A DNA stretch of 64,000 nucleotides from Ryuthela nishihirai (Eukaryota; Arthropoda; Arachnida; Araneae; Heptathelidae): positions 22,283,801 to 22,347,800 of the forward strand of contig JAWZYU010000019.1 in NCBI GenBank assembly GCA_038380435.1, written 5' to 3'. The position numbers and the translations under genes are program-made. Below are positions 34,580 to 46,880 of this stretch, in pieces. Each line of letters opens with the position of its first letter. The stretch's first letter is position 1. A model generated the notes under the pieces. The model ran no database searches. It was not told the origin of the DNA and was given only the letters and a program-made list of their open reading frames with translations.

Positions 34580-35985
34580 GCAGCCATGGGCTACGGAGGT
34601 CCAACCAGACCGTGCAATTTAGTTCTCCAAGCAAGTCTATCCTGAGCTACACCTACTGCATCTGGCCACTGCATACCAATTCTAACAAGGTCCTGTTTGA
34701 CATTGCCTTCCCACCGCATCCTAGGTCTCCCCCTCTTTCTGAGGCCTTTAGGCACACTGTTCCTAACAATATTCGTAAATCTATAATTATTCATACGGGC
34801 AACATGGCCAAACCAACGGAGTCTCTCTCTGCACAATATGCTGCTTAAAGGAGGTTGCAAACTCCTTTGCCTAACCTCATCATTAGTTACAAAGTTGAAC
34901 CACTTATTGCCCAAGATACTGCGTAAGCATCTGGAATCAAAAGCATCTAGTTTCCTGTTATCTTGTTTGCAAAGCGTCCAAGTTTCACTACCATAACTAA
35001 CACGAGAAAGAACCAAACTATTATACAGTCTAATTTTAGTCTTTAGGTGTATACGCCTATTTCTCCACACTCTCCATAGATTCTTAAAAGTCCCGGTAGC
35101 TATCCCTATTCGTCTGTTAATCTCATGCCGCACATCACCAGTATCTGTTACATAGCTCCCAAGATAATTAAACTGTGACACCTGCTCAAGGGTGCAACCA
35201 TTCAGATTAACTGAATCACAGCCTGCCTGACCAATTCTCATCACTTTAGTTTTCTCTCTGTTTATAACCAAACCTACTCTACTACCAGTCTCATCAACAG
35301 CTCGAATGAAAGAGTTCATCTCATCAACATCATTTGCCAAAAGGGTTAAATCATCAGCATAATCTAAATCAGAAATTTTCGTATCTCCAGTCCATTTAAG
35401 GCCAAAATCTTTCCCTTGAAGTGAATTTCGCATATCATAATCAATAACCAAACTAAAGAGAAAAGGAGACAAAATGCACCCTTGTCGAACACCAGAAGTA
35501 ATGCTAAACCAATTTTCTACAAGCCTTACCAACTCTCACACACGACTCAGTATTATTATAGAGAGCTTTCATTATGTTAACTAACTTGTCTGGTATACCA
35601 TATGATATCACAATCAACCACAAATTATGACGATCAACAGAGTCGAAAGCCTTTTTGAAATCAACAAAGCTAGCAACGAAAGGTTTCTGAAACTCTAAAC
35701 ATTTCTCAAGAATCTGCCTAAGTGCAAATATCTGATCCACACATCCCCTACCACTTCTGAATCCACATTGCTCATCACGCAATTGAAAGTCAACCAGATT
35801 CTTAATTCTATTAAGCACAATCATGGAAAGAACTTTACCTGGAACAGAGAGAAGGCTAATACCCCTATAATTATCACATGAACTGCGATCACCTTTTTTG
35901 AAAATAGGGATAACAATAGCTCTGGTAAAATCCTTAGGAACCATGCCTTTATCATAAAAGATATTCATGACTACAGGAAAGGTCT
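34580..35985 (-). mobile_element. RTE-like LINE, 5'-truncated copy with 3' end and tail
   Basis: Same family as 23985-27416, about 95 percent alike by eye. It starts inside the RT region (NIFYDKGMVPKDFTRAIVIP) and includes FVDFKKAFDSVDR, SGVRQGCILSPFLF and LDYADDLTLLA. It continues to the true C-terminus (RGRPRMRWEGNVKQDLVRIG, then RLAWRTKLHGLVGPP). One frame change near 35510 divides it. 5' truncation is typical of LINE target-primed insertion. Its truncated end adjoins the MITE at 36000. Confidence 0.9.
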
Positions 35986-35999
35986 CACCTTCTATAACC

Positions 36000-36566
36000 T
36001 AAAAATATAGGTACAAACCTTTAGGGGAGGTAGATAACATCTAAAGGAATGAGAATTGCATAGGAACCCATAATCGGAAACGTCATGGGAAAGTGATAGC
36101 AGAGGTACAAGATCTGAAAGGACACAAGACAATGATCAATGGGAAACCATTTCTTGGACATAATTATTACAAATGGCGTACTAGATGGCCTGCCTCACTT
36201 CTGCTACCTCTTAATGATCGCACAAATTTTGATGCTTATATGCAAACAAATGGTGGCCCAGTACATGTCTGTGTGAAGCGTTCTTGATACATTCGTTGAG
36301 CGGCTCGTCCGTTGGCCTCAGCTATTCCATACACTATTCTTCCATTTCTGCCAGCTCCCTGTTCGAATACCTTTGCATGTTCTTCGTCAGCTGACTACTG
36401 CTCAAATGACGAAATCCGAAATTTCCCCTCTAGCGCACTGATGAACAACACTGCCTATTGACTTACGGTGACGTTTCCGGTTATGAGTTCCTATGCAATT
36501 CTCATTCCTTTAGATGTTATCTACCTCCCCTAAAAGTTTGTACCTATATTTTTGAAACACCCTGTA
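36000..36566. mobile_element. MITE with about 85-bp inverted repeats
   Basis: Left arm 36000-36085 and right arm about 36467-36555 share, read inward, aaaaatataggtacaaac, ttaggggaggtagataacat, ctaaaggaatgagaattgca and cggaaacgtca. The right terminus adds a cagggtgtttc end (minus strand), typical of mariner-like families; that end is lost on the left. The middle has no transposase. Non-autonomous. Confidence 0.8.
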
Positions 36567-37836
36567 TATAAGCTCACCGGACAAAAAATTCGTCATCTCC
36601 CGCCGTAAGATGGTTATGTCCGTTCGACAGCAACAGAAGACGCACCAGCAATAAATGCGTTCTACAAATAGCTGTGCTGTGTGCTCTGAAGCTCATACAG
36701 TGGCAAGAAGTGTTGTGTGCCAGGTGTGTGTTAGTCACTCCGTGAAACATGAGTCGCGTCAAACATGTGAATGAGTGGCAAAAAGGTGTTGTTTTGTTTG
36801 GCCGAGCAAAAGGGCATAGTGTACAAGAAGTTACTGCCTTTGTATGTGAATTGAAACGTACTGTCCAAAGGGTCTTCCACCAATGGCGTACATCGCAGTC
36901 CCCCGTTAATCATAACCAGAACTGTGGCAGAAAGACTTTGCTCACTAATAGGGACTGCTGGAGTGTGTCATGCACTGTTAGGGCAAACCGCTTTGTGACG
37001 AGGCAGGAATTGCTCCAGTCAGTAAATGCAGGCCTACTACAAGCGATTTTCGAACGAACACTGAAGGAAACTGCATGCCATGGATATCTGGAGTAGAGTA
37101 TTACGGAAGATACCCATGTTAACAGCTCTGCACAAGGCTGCACGTCTACGTAGGCAGGGCACCACAAAGACCGGACTTGACAATTGGAAGCGTGTGATCT
37201 TGTTGGATGAGCACGTTTTTCTTTATACTCGAATGATCCGAGGCGAAGGGTACATTGTAAGCCGCATGAAGCTTTCCATGCAGACGTTTCAAGCACTGTT
37301 CAAGCTGGAGGAGACTCTGTGATGTTCTGCTGGTGTTTCACACACGAGAAAATGGGTCCTTTGGTTGCGGTGATGTCACACTTGAACCAGAAGGGCTATA
37401 TGGAGGTACTAGAGGACCAAATGTTGCATTTTGTGCAGCATCTCCACAGTGAACACCAGAAGGATACCTCAGTCTTCCAAGACGACAATTGTCGCGTGCA
37501 CAGGGCTCGAAGTGCGTCGGATTGGCACGACGAGCATTCACAAGCCTTCGAACATCTCAACTGGCCTGCCAAATCCCCGGATTTGAATCTCATAGAAAAC
37601 TTGTGGGACTATTTGGGACATCGAGTGATGCGCCGTTCCAGCCATCTGTCAAATCTGGTCGAACTGAGGCATTTGCTGTTGTAAGAGTGGAAGAATATTT
37701 ATGTGCATTACATTCCCACACTGGTGGCATCCATGCTAGACAGGATTTTGTCTGTTCTTTGGTCGCACAGAGGCATTACGTGCTATTAGGTGACATTCAG
37801 CTAGGGGAGACTAATTTTTTGTATGGTGAGCTTATA
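36567..37836 (+). mobile_element. Tc1-like transposon, 1.27 kb
   Basis: Ends tataagctcac at both sides (36567-36577, 37826-37836), with further imperfect match acaaaaaatt inside. Encodes one broken Tc1-type transposase. It touches the MITE on the left and the mariner on the right without gap, sharing a TA at 37835-37836. Confidence 0.85.
36749..37684 (+). pseudogene. Tc1-like transposase, frame-shifted
   Basis: It begins MSRVKHVNEWQKGVVLFGRA, a helix-turn-helix DNA-binding start. After changes of frame near 37090 and 37310 it shows VILLDEHVFLY (first catalytic Asp region), MMFCWCFTHEKMGPLV, and FQDDNCRVHRARS (second Asp). Last is HLNWPAKSPDLNLIENLWD (third acid, DD34E-type spacing). Hence three frame segments; inactive but only moderately decayed. 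Confidence 0.88.
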
Positions 37837-38051
37837 TTCTGGGTGATCCAAAAGTAACAGAAAAAGTAAAAATGCAATAATTCGAAATGTATAGACAGTA
37901 GCACGATATCGCTTTCACAGAAATGCAGAGTAAGATATGGGATTTTTTTTTAGTAAAGAAAAATTTTATTGCCACAATAGTTACATTTGCCACTGACAAG
38001 TGTCACTTCAGTTGTGTCAGTCGAGATGTCGAAGGCTTGAGCGCTTCAGTC

Positions 38052-39310
38052 CCTTCCTCTGCCAGTCCTCCCCCAGCAGATACTCCTGAGGTGGAAAAGC
38101 CACTCATTGACATTTTCAATTTGATGGATGTCGATCAGAAGCTGCCTGCGGACTCTGATGATGGCTTTGTCGTGGTCAACCATAAGAGGAACAGCACCAA
38201 GACTATTTCTCTTATTGTGTCCTCGGCCTCCTCTCGTTTCATGAGCTCCTACAAACCGAACCCCATCTCCACAGAGATTGTGAAGATCCTCGGGGCATGG
38301 ATTGTGGACGCTTTTTTACTTGGAGACAGGAAGCCTTCTCGTCAAGGTCAGCTCTCTTGACCTTGCCGAGAAGCTTCTGTGCACCACCTTCATTCTGGGT
38401 ATCCCCGTAACTGTGGATTACTCATTCTCTTACTGCCTGCCACATGGTCTCATCGAAGGTATTGACACCTCCCTTACTAATGAGGAGATCCTTGATGCCC
38501 TCTCGGATCAGAGAGTGACAGCAGTCGGTCGTATGTACCACTATCTTCCCTCGGATTCTGGGGTCAACAAGATTCCCCTTAGGAAGGTAGCCCTTATTTT
38601 AAATGAATTCCCGTTACCTGGTAACATTGTCCTGAGCTTCCACCAGATCCCGGTGAAGCCTCGCCCCAAGGCTTCACCTCAGTGTCTGAAGTGCCAACGC
38701 TTCAGGCACATAGCAAAGAATTGCAGAGGTACAGTGCGGTGTAAGCACTGCAGTGGGCTTCACTCCCACGAGCAGTGCAAGCACACTGGGCCCCCTATCT
38801 GTGCTAACTGTGGTGGACCTCATGCCACCACCTTCTCTGGGTGCCTTGCCAGGAAGCTTGCCTGTGAGATGATGAGGGAAGCCCTTGGTTCTGTGCACTC
38901 TTTGCACGGAACCAAGGTCGGAAAGGTACCTCTTTCAAGACACCCCGACTATCCCCACCACCTAAGAAGTCTGCATGCAGCAGGCATCTCTTTCACCCCT
39001 CAGTGAGCTTTACCACTGCCACGAGGGGTCAAATAACCCCTGCTGCTGCCACGGAGGTAGTGTCAGCAGAGATGCCGGTGCTCCAAGCACCGGCCTCTTC
39101 TGCTCCTGCTGTTTCTCTGGCCCCTGTCATTATCCTTCCTGTGGTGATGCTCTCTGTCCCTGAAGACCATTGTGCTGCAGGTACCTCCATGGTGCAGGAT
39201 TCCACTGCAACCTTAGCATCAGACTCCTGTCCCATTCAGGCCAAGCAGTTGGCCAAGCAGGTAAAGAGGAAAGGAAGAAGAGGGCTGCTCGTTGGCCTAA
39301 TCTGAAGAAG
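38052..39310 (+). pseudogene. I-like LINE ORF1 (gag-like, CCHC zinc knuckles)
   Basis: Frames 37923-38360 and 38302-39006 overlap at a shift near 38310. The C-terminal part has three zinc knuckles: CLKCQRFRHIAKNC, CKHCSGLHSHEQC and CANCGGPHATTFSGC. Such proteins package the element RNA. A Ser/Ala-rich tail and Lys/Arg-rich patch (KQVKRKGRRG near 39255) follow in another frame. Confidence 0.82.
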
Positions 39311-39554
39311 CCCTCCTCTTCCTTGACACATCAGGATTTCAGGAAGAACCACAGGGACACGGTTCTTTTGCCCACCATTCTCTCTCTACTTGTGGATGTC
39401 ACCAAGATCGTAACTTCCGCACTACCTGAATAGTCTCGACCTCGAACTTTGACAATCCTCAACCACTTGGCCTCCCTCATATCGCACTTTGTGGACTGCT
39501 AGACACACTGTGCGGACTAGATTTTTCTCCAAGGTTTGTTGTTACCACCCAATA

Positions 39555-42500
39555 ATGGACACAGCCAACAGAGCGACTAACATCTCTTCCATTCTTCACT
39601 GGAACTGCAGAGGCTTCAGGAGCAAGGCTGCTGATGTCTGGAACTACATCAGCATCATGCCAGTTCCCATCCTTGCTCTCTGTGAGGCCAACCACCCTGA
39701 TCACCATGTCTTCAATCCCTATATTTTGCACACTAGCAAGAGTCATTTGCTCTCCCGCAATGCGGTGATTCTTGTGCACAAGAACGTCACACATCATGCT
39801 ATTGATCTCACTTTCAATGATGCAAACTGTGATTTCATAGCATTTCGCTTCTGGCTGAACAGCCATGATATCTCACTGATATCCTGTTACATCCGGCATT
39901 GCACTACCTTTTCTGTGTCCACCTTACAGGATATTATTTTGCTGTTCCCCCGGCTCCGGATTCTCTGGGAGGACCTTAATGCCCACAGCCCTTTTTGTGG
40001 TGGATAAAACAGTGATCAGCGTGGGGTGGATATCGAGAATATCATCTTGCAGCACAATCTCTTTATTGTCAACGATGGCTCGCCCTTGTTCTACAGACCT
40101 CCGTGGACCTACAGCTCCATTGATCTGACCCTCTGTTCTTCTAGCATTGGTTAAAGCCTCAGCTGGTCAGTTGACCCTGACACCTGGGGCAGTGACCACT
40201 TCCCGCTGTCTCCTCGCTTCCCAAGGGACGTACAGCCCCGAAAAGAACGTCGAAGCTTACTGACTGGCAGCTCTTTCAGCAGATCTCGTCTGAAAGACTC
40301 GCTGCCATCGAAGCTACAGATCTCAGTGCAGTGTCAGATGCCCTCACTGCTGCCTCTGAAGCCTGCACTGTTTAGATCTCGATGTCCAGGCATCTTACCC
40401 CTCTAGATGTCCACTATATGTGTCTTCGCACCATTCACTGTCAAGCCGAAAGGCATGCCAGCCACTCTGGTAGATTTCCTGACATTCTTAATGCTTGAAG
40501 GCTACATACTGCGATCAGAAGGTACCTTAACCAGCGTGAAAGGTTCAGGTGGCAATCCTTATGCTCCAACATTAATGTCTTCACCCCTTCTGGGAAGGTC
40601 TGGAAGTTCATCAGGAACCTGACAGGAAAGCCACAGCCTGCCCTCCCCTTCCATAACCTTGCCCTGGCCCATGGGGAGGACTTAGCAGCCACTGCTAATG
40701 CCTTTTTGCAGCACCTCACCTCTTACCTTCCTACTGCACCGGTGAATGTTCAGGATACGGCTCAGTAGCCCTGCTATAATGATCCTTTCACCTTGCAGGA
40801 ACTCACCTCTGCTATTACAGCTTCGAACCGCTCGTCGGCCCCAGGACCTGATGGCGTCAGCTATACTCAGTTAGCTAACCTGTCACTTGAGGCTCTGCTT
40901 GTGCTTCTCAAAGCCTTCAGTCACTCCTGGACCACCTGCACATTACCTGAGTCATGGAAGGAAACAGACATCGTGCCTATCTTGAAGCAGGGGTAACCTG
41001 CCATGGAGCTGTCCTATTACAGGCCCATTGCTCTATCATCTTGCCTCTGCAAGATCCTAGAGAGACTGGTCCTTGGATGCCTGGAATGTCACCTAGTGTT
41101 CAATGGCCTCCAACCTGACAGCCTCTCGGGTTTCCGCAAAGGGAGATGCACGTTGGACAATCTCATCGACTTCATCTCTGCTGCTGATCAGGCGCTGTCC
41201 ATGGGAGAGACTACTGTTGCTGTCTTCTTCGACATCCAGAAGGCATTCGATTCCCTGTCCTACTCGGATATTCTCTGCAGGCTCCAGGATCTCGGCCTCA
41301 GAGGCAATATCAACCAGTGGATCGCAGCGTACCTCTCCAACAGGACTGTTCACGTGAAGGTGGGCAACACGCTCAGTGTCACCCACACCATCAATCATGG
41401 AGTACCTCAAGGGGGTGTTCTCAGCCCGATGTTACTGAACATCTTGCTGTCAGGCCTAGTCCTCTCGACTCGAGGAGAGAGTCGGTATTTCCATTTACAC
41501 AGGCGATATCTGCATCTGGTTCCCTAGCCAGGACCACTACCACGCTCAGCTCGTGATGAAATGAGCTGAGGACACGGTAGTCAAGTTCTTCAACAACCTA
41601 AGCCTCACTCTTTCCACTGATAAGAATGTTGCCATGGTTTTCACGAGAAGACACCTTCCACCCACCTTCCCTGACCTCTTGCTTGGGCCAGATCACATCA
41701 AGGCCATCCATCAGCATAAGTTCCTTGGTGTGGTCCTGGACAACAGGCTGAGCTGGGGGCCTCACATCCAACATCTTAAGACAGCTGCCACTGCACAGAC
41801 AAATATACTGTCTTTTCTTGCTGGTACCAAATGGAGAAGTTCCTGCAAGACCCTCCTGGTCTTGTACCGGCACTTGACCCTCTCCCACGTCAACTACAGT
41901 GGTCACGTTCAGTGCATTGCCTCTGATACACTGCTCAGCAAGTTGGCTACTGTCCACACTATATCTCTGCGCCTCTGCCTCGGACTCTGCCCTAACACAA
42001 CTAATGCGTCTGTCATTACAGAGGCTGATGACACGCCTTTCCACCTGCACTGGAAGAGAGAGATACTGTGTGATCTCTCGGAGCTTCATTCCCTGCACAC
42101 TGACCATGAGCTTCTCAGGAAGTTGCATGACAGGCCTCACTCTGCCATCGCCCTGTCCGCCAAGGACTTCTACGACTGAGTCCTTCCTGCCAGCTCCAGA
42201 TGCATGAACTAGCAGGGATAGATGCTGGATGCTGGAAATACTCTCTTCCTCGACTTCAACCCTGGAGGAACAGTGACCTAATGATCAATGTCACTATTCC
42301 TTCTCTTGGTCGGAAGAGCGACTCTGATCCATTGTCCATCAGACTTCTCTCCACCTCCTATGTCACTGAACGATATGAAGATGTACTTAGGTCTACACTG
42401 ATGGATCTGTGGAGCCAGAGAGGCAACGTGCTGCCTCTGCCTTTGCCATCCCGATAGAGGTTTCCGTCTCCCGCAACTTACATCCTCCACCTGTGCTGAG

Positions 42501-43252
42501 CTTCATGCTATTCTTGAGGCTGCACTTTTCATCCTCAGCCTCGAGAGTGGCAACTTTGTCATCCTCTGTGACTGCAAGTCAGCCTTGGAAGCTCTTCAGA
42601 AGTGAGACAGCAAGAGCTGCAATCCCTTCCTCATCCAGAAGATCATGGAGACTTGCTCCAAGGTCACTTCTGCCAGAATCACGGTCCGTTTCCAGTGGAA
42701 CCCTTCCCATGTAGGGATACCTGGCAATGAGCTCACCGATCACACCGCGAAGGAAGCGCTGGAGAGTCAGAGGTGTTTAACTAATTACCCTCTCTCTCTC
42801 AGCGACTGCAAGAGTTCTGTCTCACATCTGATGAGCCAGTAACGTCCTGCTCAGTGGCAGCAGGACAGCAGCTGTTCCTCATTGAGGTACCTGGTTGAAC
42901 CTTCTCTCACTGCTCCTAACCTCGGTAATCTCCTTAGATCTGAGGAGACCCTCCTTCATCGTCTCAAGTTGGTGTCATCTACAGCAACTCTATGCTTCAC
43001 ACTCTTGCCAGAGCTTACAGTCCAGACTGTGCCACTTGCAGCACACCTCATACTCTATCCCACGTTCTACTCAACTGCTCCCACTACAATGCTGAAAGAG
43101 ATGCTTTGTTCTGGGAGCTTAATTCTATAGGAACCACTGACTACTCCATCAGCTCCCTTCTCGGCAACAACCATAGTGCGAAGCTTCAATGTGCACGCTT
43201 CCATATTGTCACTGACTTCTTTCAGAACATTGGCCACCTCTGCAAGGTGTAA
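39555..43252 (+). pseudogene. I-like LINE ORF2 (endonuclease, RT, RNase H, C-terminal zinc motif)
   Basis: Endonuclease from 39580: LHWNCRGFRSKA, LALCEANHP, LWEDLNAHSP. RT from about 40800: SSAPGPDGVSY, YYRPIALSSCLCKILERLV, VFFDIQKAFDSLSY (catalytic Asp), HGVPQGGVLSPML. The motif normally YADD reads YTGD near 41490, and only after a frame change. RNase H-like trace at 42540-42620 (FVILCDCKSALE). C-terminal CATC...H....C motif at about 43010-43090 (SPDCATCSTPHTLSHVLLNC). Stops at several places, for example 40007, 40996 and 41527. Confidence 0.85.
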
Positions 43253-43459
43253 TGATCAGTACTTTTACATTGTCCTGAAAAGGGCCTTCTTTTTTCATTG
43301 TCCTGAAGAGGGCCTTTTTTATTTTCAGAGAGATTGCTGAGAGGCAGATTCTTCTGCGTCTGCTATCTCACTATTCCGTTATGACTGGTATAGGGAGCCC
43401 CTTCTCTGGAGGCTAATTTCACCATATTTACAACACCTTGAACCTTGAACCTTGTACAG

Positions 43460-44690
43460 TGGTGCAGCACAGTTCGCAATGCAGCTAGGATTACAAATGT
43501 TCAATGTGATGGCTGTCATTCATGAGAATGGCTGTCAAACGTAACACAACACTCTGCACAGCATCGAAGAGGTCTTCAGCTGTAATTCCTGTCACATGAT
43601 GGCGAATAGCTTCTTTCAACATGGCCAATGATGTCAGCCGACCTCTGTACACCTGTGACTTCAAGTAGCCTCATAACCGAAAGTCACAAGGTGTAAAGTC
43701 TGGAAAACTTGGTGACGATTCATGCGGGAAAGAGCGACTGAGGACACGGTCATCGCCAAATGTCGATTGCAGCAGGTGATGGACAGGACCTGTGATGTGC
43801 AGAGGTGCTCCATCCTGCATGAATGTTACACTATGTAGCGCTTGCCTCTCTTGCAAGGAGGGAATGATGCTGTTTCTTAAAAGTGCTGCATAACGCTCGC
43901 CTGTGACAGTAAGAGTTCGAAATGTACCGCTGTGGACTTACTCAAAGAAAAAGGGGCCTATAATGAATGACACAGTGAACCCGCACCAAGCTGTCACCTT
44001 TGTCTGATGCAAAGGGGTTTCCACATCGCGTGTGGGTTCTCTCTCGCCCAGATGCGGCAGTTGTGTGCATCTACACTTCTATTAAGCGAAAAGTGCCCCT
44101 CGTCATTCCACAGGATGTTTGACAGACAGTCCGCATTGTTTTCCATCTGTTGAAAAGCCCAATTTGCAAATTCATGATGTCTCTCGAAATCGGTTGGTTT
44201 CAGTTCCTGTACATGTTTGATTTTGTAAGGATACCTCTTGAGGATGATCCTGAGTAATCGCCACACAGTCCCGTTTGACAGTTCATCTTGAAATTTCACG
44301 CGCACTGCATTCCCCATGTGTGGAAGCTGCCGATTGTGTGTCGGCCTTGTGTTCGACCTCGTGCACAACTGCAATAGTTTTATGGGTCTCCCGCTTCTTG
44401 CACGTGCTTCCAAACTGCCAGTGTCCTCAAAACTTTTCATCATAGTTATCAGTAAGGAACAAGACATTGATCCCTTTCCACTTCTAATACCCCGCATCGA
44501 ACGATAGGTGCGTAAGCCGCACTTGCACATTCGGAGTTCTGATAATACAGCTGAACTAAAAGTGCTTTATCTCGTAACGATAACATGCCTCACCTTGGCA
44601 GAACGTTTAACTTCGGTAATAAACTTTAAATGCTGAAAATTTAACTTCAGTATTCACTACATCTGAAATTTACGTACCTCACGGCAAAGT
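43460..44690 (-). pseudogene. Mariner-like transposase (DUF4817 group), broken
   Basis: Minus-strand frame 44530-43994 has SFEDTGSLEARARSGRP (HTH region link), then NILWNDEGHFSLNRSVDAH with the first catalytic Asp, and HNCRIWARENPHAM. Frame 43856-43671 has TFMQDGAPLHITGPVHHLLQ with the second Asp and ends SFPDFTPCDFRL, where the third acid motif SPDLTPCDFWLW normally stands. Remnants of the C-terminus continue to about 43460. Frame changes and stops between. The LINE sits beyond its C-terminus. Confidence 0.85.
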
Positions 44691-44959
44691 CAGATTGATC
44701 AATTTTCGCAGTCTCACACCGTTTGAGGAGCAGCGGCCGGCGGATCTGTTTAAATAGCGACAGGCAGCAGCTCCGGGACCGCTAGAGCGCCACCTGTCGG
44801 TGACAAATGTAAGTATTATGACAATAAAATTTCTCATTATTAAAAAATTCCATGTCTTTCTGTGCATTTCTGTGAAAACCGCATCGTGCTACTGTCTATA
44901 CTTTTCGAATTATTGCATTTTTACTTTTTCTGTTACTTTTGGATCACCTGGTACTAAGG

Positions 44960-45384
44960 CAAAAACTATTTCGAACTCCTACGAACCATAAGTACATGTA
45001 TATAAACTTCATTTGTATAAATTAAATATACATACATCTTAAAATAAAAATTGTATAAAATACTTACCTGAATACTAATTTTTTTCTTCCGATCCCTCAA
45101 TGGATAGATGGTCATCGGGATCGATTTCGGTTTGAGTTATGACAATCGCGACGCCTTAATTATTCTAAGAATTATTATCTCTAAACTAAAAAAAACACAA
45201 GAAAAATTATCCTCTTACGAAGGAAGATTTATCGTTTTCGTCGTGAATATGGTAGGTGATTTCGCAATCTTTTTCCTTCAGGTAACGAAACAGGAGTTTA
45301 CGGGAGGCTGTTTGTGATGATGATATGGAAGACTATAATGGCAGAGGATTATTAAGATCGCGTTCTTTGCAACGCTAACTTGAT
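44960..45384. other. Intron DNA, nothing firm
   Basis: AT-rich; contains a strong donor-like sequence on the minus strand at 45061-45068 but no supportable exon. Confidence 0.4.
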
Positions 45385-45750
45385 GAATATTGTGCTAGAA
45401 TTTGATCAGCATGGCGATAGAACTTAATGAGCATGGTAATAGAACTTAATAAGCATAGTGATAGAATTTTAATGAGCATTGTAATAGGATTTTAATGAGC
45501 ATGATGATAGAATTTAATGAGCATGATGATAGAACTTAATGAGCATGATGATAGAATTTAATGAGCATGATGATAGAATTTAATGAGCATGATGATAGAA
45601 TTTATTGATCATGATGATAGAATTTAAAAATATTGAGATAGAACTTAATGAGCATGATGATAGAATTTAATGAGCATGATGATAGAACTTAATGAGCTTG
45701 GTGATAGAACTTAATGAGCTTGGTGATAGAACTTGATTAACATGGTGCTT
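45385..45750 (+). repeat. 22-bp minisatellite, about 16 copies
   Basis: Unit close to gatgatagaatttaatgagc followed by at; central copies are nearly identical, outer ones diverged. Ends right before the foldback at 45762. Confidence 0.9.
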
Positions 45751-45761
45751 TGTCTTGCGCT

Positions 45762-46012
45762 GTAGTTCCTTGAACATCTCTCTTAACAAGAAGAAACATC
45801 TGTTCGACTGAATTACGATCCTTCGATGGAGTGGAGTTTAAGGTTCACTTGGTAAGTGAACAGATGTTTATTTTTGTTAAGAGAGATGTTCAAGGAACTA
45901 CCAATATACTGTCCTTTATTCGTAGTTCCTTGAACATATCTCTTAACAAGAAGAAACATCTGTTCACTTAACAAGTGATCCTTAAACTCCATTCCATCGA
46001 ACGATCGTAATT
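45762..46012. repeat. Nested foldback: A-B-A'-spacer-A-B'
   Basis: Segment A (gtagttccttgaacat...catctgttc) occurs at 45762-45804 and directly again at 45922-45964, and inverted at 45857-45901. Segment B (aattacgatccttcgatgga...) at 45811-45852 is inverted at about 45970-46012. No coding content. Confidence 0.9.
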
Positions 46013-46880
46013 ATTTCTGCACCTTGTCAGCTAGCTATTTAAGGAGGTGAAAGACTTCGCTGAACTTGTAGAGATCCCGCGATGCCCCCTCGATCTCTTC
46101 CTCATCCTCTAATTCATCACCTTCGCACTCTGGACAAGTAATAGACCTTCTTCTATTAGCTAGCCCCCATTGTCCTTTAGTTACTCTTCGAATCCTTCGC
46201 TGCATACTTGACAAGCATCGTTAACAATCCTCTTGGGGGGGGGGGGGGTCACTCGCGTACTTTAGGTGATATCGAGACCCTACCGTGTATCATTTCCCCA
46301 TCCGTTCCAGAGGTCTTTAACACATTTCTTGAAAAATGCATTAATAATTTTTGCTTCTATTATCCATATTAGCATTCTCTTTTGGGGGGAACATGGCCCC
46401 TTCCCTCCCTCCTAGATCCGGCCTGAACTGGAACGCTTAAATTAAAAACAAAATCTTTATTAAATTATATTTTTGAAAACATTCAATCCCAAACCAGTAT
46501 AAAGAAACAGATGAATAGATTGTTATACATCCAATTACGGTAGTCTTTCCAAACCACGATGTCTCCGTTATCAGGAGGATAGATAGAGATTAGCAGAGAT
46601 CTCAAAGCTCGCTTTGAACATCAAATATAAATTTGTGTAATACTTACAAGCCAGTCCCTATCACTTGAATATTACCCACTGGACAGCTGTTATGTGGCAC
46701 ATGATAACTACCCATCAAAGCTTTCCATCCATTACTTCTAAGATGCCAAATGGAAAATTTAATTTCCTGTTATCTTCCATTCCTTACAACTAATAATATG
46801 AGAAATAAGCTATTGGGTATATATCAGGACGTCTTAAAGGATAATCAAGAATTCCTCTGTGTTTTGGGATGATAGGACAT
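46013..46880. other. Intron DNA with a G homopolymer
   Basis: Includes a run of G at about 46236-46247 and a possible pogo-like end near 46250-46290. Nothing else recognised. Confidence 0.4.

Larger units (their letters stand above)
38050..43456 (+). mobile_element. I-like LINE copy 2, 5.4 kb, inside the mariner element
   Basis: Gag-like, endonuclease, reverse transcriptase and RNase H-like regions in order, and a 3' end made of ttgaacc-type repeats (43430-43456). The 5' end is truncated relative to copy 1 (homology begins near its base 11750). It retains the two blocks missing from copy 1. Many stops and frame changes, so dead. Confidence 0.88.
37837..44951 (-). mobile_element. Mariner-like transposon, split by an inserted LINE
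   Basis: Inverted repeats of about 140 bp: left 37837-38010, right about 44800-44951. Read inward both give ggtgatccaaaagtaacaga, aaaagtaaaaatgcaataat, cagtagcacgat and tttcacagaaatgca. TA flanks both ends (37835-37836, 44952-44953). Without the inserted LINE (about 38050-43456) the element is about 1.7 kb. The transposase is on the minus strand in the right part. Confidence 0.88.

Noticed and set aside
45069..45110. Possible extra phosphatase exon on the minus strand before a perfect gtaagta donor
   Set aside because: The only frame in phase has a stop shortly upstream, no convincing acceptor, and exons c and d already join in phase with normal domain spacing.
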